A DNA stretch of 8,872 nucleotides from Candidatus Poseidoniaceae archaeon (GTDB lineage: Archaea > Thermoplasmatota > Poseidoniia > Poseidoniales > Poseidoniaceae): NCBI GenBank assembly GCA_013330285.1, contig DUIP01000176.1, positions 1 through 8,872 on the forward strand, in the 5' to 3' direction. Numbering within the stretch: the stretch's first letter is position 1; each line of letters starts with the position of its first letter. The notes below the pieces were generated by a model, which saw only the letters and a program-made list of their open reading frames with translations, was not told where the DNA came from and made no database searches. Shown piece by piece: positions 6,877-8,872 of the stretch. Made by a program: the position numbers and the translations under genes.

Positions 6877-7458
6877 TCAAGAATTGAACTCTGAGGACAG
6901 GACATGGCCAATCATGAGATCACAGGATACGACTGTATGTTCGTCGACTTGAACACCGAGACGTTTCGATCCTTCAATGTTGCATTCAAGCTCGGTATTT
7001 TGGATGTCGACGTCCATTGAGGAGGCAAGTTGCAAGGCTTGCCGTTCAAGTTGTTCAACCTCCCCAGATGATGGTGTGGCTGGCATTTCTCCTTCTTTGC
7101 CAATCAAAGGGAGGACGAGAAAACAACCAGATTGATCTCCATCTCGAACACCTGCTCGCTTGAATGCTTCCGAGACATGATGTGTACCAGCCATGTAGCG
7201 AAGGAACTCTGCGTCGAAAGAACGGGCCAGTGAGGTACCTCTCTGTTGACGCCGTGCAGCACTGTTCCATGCTGTCCAGAGTTGCATATGGCATTGGGCG
7301 ATGCCTGGGCCGACCAGAACCCAATGTTCTGTTGGTCGATGTTTCAAGAACGCCTTAGTGAACACTCCGGCTTCAACTGGTGAAGTGGAATTCCATGAAA
7401 AGTGCGGAAAATCAAATCCATCCATGAGGGGGCGAAGGTGCCGGGAATTTTCAATCAT
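6877..7458 (-). CDS. cgi121: KEOPS complex subunit Cgi121
   Basis: A 193-residue protein of the Cgi121/TPRKB family. Within KEOPS it binds Bud32 and the 3' end of tRNA and supports Kae1 in making the t6A base at position 37 of ANN-decoding tRNAs. The signature is in the middle: HWVLVGPGIAQCHMQLWTAW (about 45-64), then SFDAEFLRYMAGTHHVSEAF (about 80-99), then KRAGVRDGD and a hydrophobic strand CFLVLPLIG. These match the family's ElLxYlsGxRqIxeAlxxxGi pattern. The frame is open far upstream into the helicase, but that part has no similarity. I place the start at the ATG at 7458, which overlaps the helicase stop by eight bases. No strong ribosome site is seen, so it probably depends on coupling. 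The other KEOPS genes (kae1, bud32, pcc1) are not in this window. Confidence 0.85.
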   Translation of the reverse strand: MIENSRHLRPLMDGFDFPHFSWNSTSPVEAGVFTKAFLKHRPTEHWVLVGPGIAQCHMQLWTAWNSAARRQQRGTSLARSFDAEFLRYMAGTHHVSEAFKRAGVRDGDQSGCFLVLPLIGKEGEMPATPSSGEVEQLERQALQLASSMDVDIQNTELECNIEGSKRLGVQVDEHTVVSCDLMIGHVLSSEFNS

Positions 7459-8872
7459 CCGATTGCCGTTCGCCTGACAATGGGACATCGTCTTTGTGAA
7501 TCTGAGGTGACGAAGTTTGTCCTGCGGCTTGATTCTCTTTTTCAACAACTTTCTCCACTTCAGCCATGATGTTTTGCAACAACACAGGACCCCATCCACG
7601 AAGAGCAAGGAGTTCATTTTTCTGTTTTCTTGACATGCTGAGGACATCTTTAGGCGTTCGAAGCCCTAACTTGGACATCTCACGTGCACGTGATCGTCCA
7701 ACGTGCTTGATGTTGACGAGGTTGAGTAAGTCATGCTTACAACCATGCCTAATCCGTTGCCTCAACACATCAATCATGGTTGATAGTTGATCGATTTCGC
7801 CGAGATGGTCCTCTGAAAACACATCATCGGTGAGAAGCACCTGACGGGCAGCTGCGAGGAGCCACCCCATGAGGTCGACGCGGTGATTGACATCACCTGG
7901 ACTCACATCCAGATCAGATTCAATTTCCCTCATCGTTTCTTCTTCAATCCATTTTTCAAGCATCCAAGCCGATTTGACATAGCCAAGAAGGCGCTCTGCA
8001 AGGGTGACGTCGGTCAACAATTCATCTTCGATAGCGTTGGCCTTGAGCCAAAGCAGTGAATTTGCTTCCATATCGCTGTTTTTGGCCCATAATGAGCTGA
8101 AATCTGGCGTTGTTGTTGCGAGTTGTAGCAAACTGAATTCTGTGACTGGGCCGTTTTGCCGGACCAATCTTCGAACTGCACGACGCAACCCTGTACGCAG
8201 TTGCGACGCTGAAAGTGGGTCGAGGTACATTTGAGTGACGCGTTCACCCATCATCGTGGCCTCATAGGTCATCCCGTGATGATCAACCCCCGAGGGTTGC
8301 TCCCAGCCACCAACTTGCGCTAAATCTGTAGCTTTTGTAAAACCAAGCGTGGCTTTTGAGAAAGCAGATTCCCCACTCAAGGTTTGAGTTGTCAACGAAT
8401 TCGAGGGGGCTTGCAAATCGACACCGCCCGTGCTTTGAGCAATGGATGCCCAAATTGGCATCTCATCATCCCAATCTTCTTCCAAACCATCTTCTGCAGA
8501 TTTGTCAGCCCTGCGAGCAACATAGTCATCATCGATACCCACGCGCCGAATGAAGCGTTCTTCTACAAGCCAATCGAGCATGCGATCGAGCTGCTCCTTG
8601 AGGTAGGTTGGAGAAACTGAAGCACCCAGGAAGGTCGCCTGGAAAAAGTCGCCAAGCTCACCACGATGACGGAAACCCCCAGCAGCGATGGCGGCTAAAA
8701 GATGGGTGCGAAGGGCAGGTTCGCTCGAGAGTTTTGACGAGATTGATTCAACCGGTCCGAAGAAATACCTTTGACTGACATCATCCGCAATCGCCCAACC
8801 ATCAGTCCCTTTGCAAAGGACCCATGCTTCCCCGAAGGCATCGTATTTTGGGCGTCCAGCTCGCCCAAGCAT
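7451..8872 (-). CDS. hel308: Hel308-like DNA helicase, C-terminal part
   Basis: The last 473 residues of a Ski2-type superfamily 2 helicase; the gene enters the window at 8872, and the Met there is internal. Residues 2-8 (LGRAGRP) are the end of helicase motif VI, so the RecA domains lie upstream. A winged-helix region follows (about 50-110), then an unusual acidic and Ser/Thr-rich stretch (about 113-200), then YEATMMGERVTQMYLDPLSA (203-222), which is the canonical Hel308 winged-helix/ratchet junction. The ratchet domain includes KSAWMLEKWIEEE and the downstream SPGDVNHRVDLMGWLLAAA (about 300-342). The C-terminus carries a helix-hairpin-helix-like segment (LVNIKHVGRSRAREMSKLGL, about 385-404) and a charged tail. 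Hel308 in archaea unwinds lagging strands at stalled forks with 3'-5' polarity and interacts with RPA; RPA is encoded a few genes downstream here. Confidence is high for family, lower for exact subtype because the motor is missing. Confidence 0.88.
   Translation of the reverse strand: MLGRAGRPKYDAFGEAWVLCKGTDGWAIADDVSQRYFFGPVESISSKLSSEPALRTHLLAAIAAGGFRHRGELGDFFQATFLGASVSPTYLKEQLDRMLDWLVEERFIRRVGIDDDYVARRADKSAEDGLEEDWDDEMPIWASIAQSTGGVDLQAPSNSLTTQTLSGESAFSKATLGFTKATDLAQVGGWEQPSGVDHHGMTYEATMMGERVTQMYLDPLSASQLRTGLRRAVRRLVRQNGPVTEFSLLQLATTTPDFSSLWAKNSDMEANSLLWLKANAIEDELLTDVTLAERLLGYVKSAWMLEKWIEEETMREIESDLDVSPGDVNHRVDLMGWLLAAARQVLLTDDVFSEDHLGEIDQLSTMIDVLRQRIRHGCKHDLLNLVNIKHVGRSRAREMSKLGLRTPKDVLSMSRKQKNELLALRGWGPVLLQNIMAEVEKVVEKENQAAGQTSSPQIHKDDVPLSGERQSDD

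Noticed and set aside
7459..7647. 63-codon N-terminal extension of Cgi121
   Set aside because: It overlaps the coding end of the helicase, is unusually rich in Lys, Cys and Trp, and lacks any similarity to the family; the ATG at 7458 fits the known length.
1..8872. Search for CRISPR arrays, tRNA genes, insertion sequences and attachment sites
   Set aside because: No regularly spaced repeats, cloverleaf-like sequence, transposase or long terminal repeats were seen; coding density is too high to hide one beyond the two short gaps.

Overview
This window looks like a chromosomal segment of a euryarchaeon. The evidence is a Hel308-type helicase, the KEOPS subunit Cgi121, a multi-OB-fold archaeal RPA with a C4-like (CX2CX8CX2H) zinc site, the archaeal RPA-associated OB/winged-helix protein, and split type II secretion F (T2SF) membrane proteins. 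The mid-range base composition, acidic proteins and tight gene packing would suit a marine planktonic lineage such as the Poseidoniales (Marine Group II). That placement is an impression from the proteins, not a computed result. No mobile element, CRISPR array, rRNA or tRNA was seen.

Every gene I can support lies on the minus strand, so transcription runs from high to low coordinates. From 8872 downward the order is: the C-terminal part of a Hel308-like helicase (its RecA domains lie outside the window), Cgi121 overlapping it by 8 bp, TldD after a short gap that holds a perfect 7-bp inverted repeat, and TldE (PmbA) 2 bp after TldD. A 190-bp gap follows, the largest in the window and the likely site of a promoter. 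Then come RPA and its associated protein, overlapping as ATGA. After a 63-bp gap come a 117-residue protein of unknown function, a one-domain T2SF protein, and the start of a second T2SF protein that leaves the window at base 1.

Functionally there are three blocks. The first is DNA helicase plus tRNA t6A machinery plus the TldD/TldE metallopeptidase, apparently one transcription unit. The second is single-stranded-DNA binding (RPA and partner). The third is a probable type IV pilus/Tad-like membrane platform split over two genes and preceded by a small beta-rich protein that loosely resembles phage tail or baseplate components. Many starts are supported by G-rich Shine-Dalgarno-like sequences or by overlapping stop/start codons, which argues for translational coupling.

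The points most worth a second look are the small tail-like protein next to the T2SF pair, the roughly 85-residue acidic/Ser-Thr-rich insertion in the helicase winged-helix region, the Hel308-Cgi121-TldD-TldE grouping, and possible RNA structures in the two short non-coding gaps.
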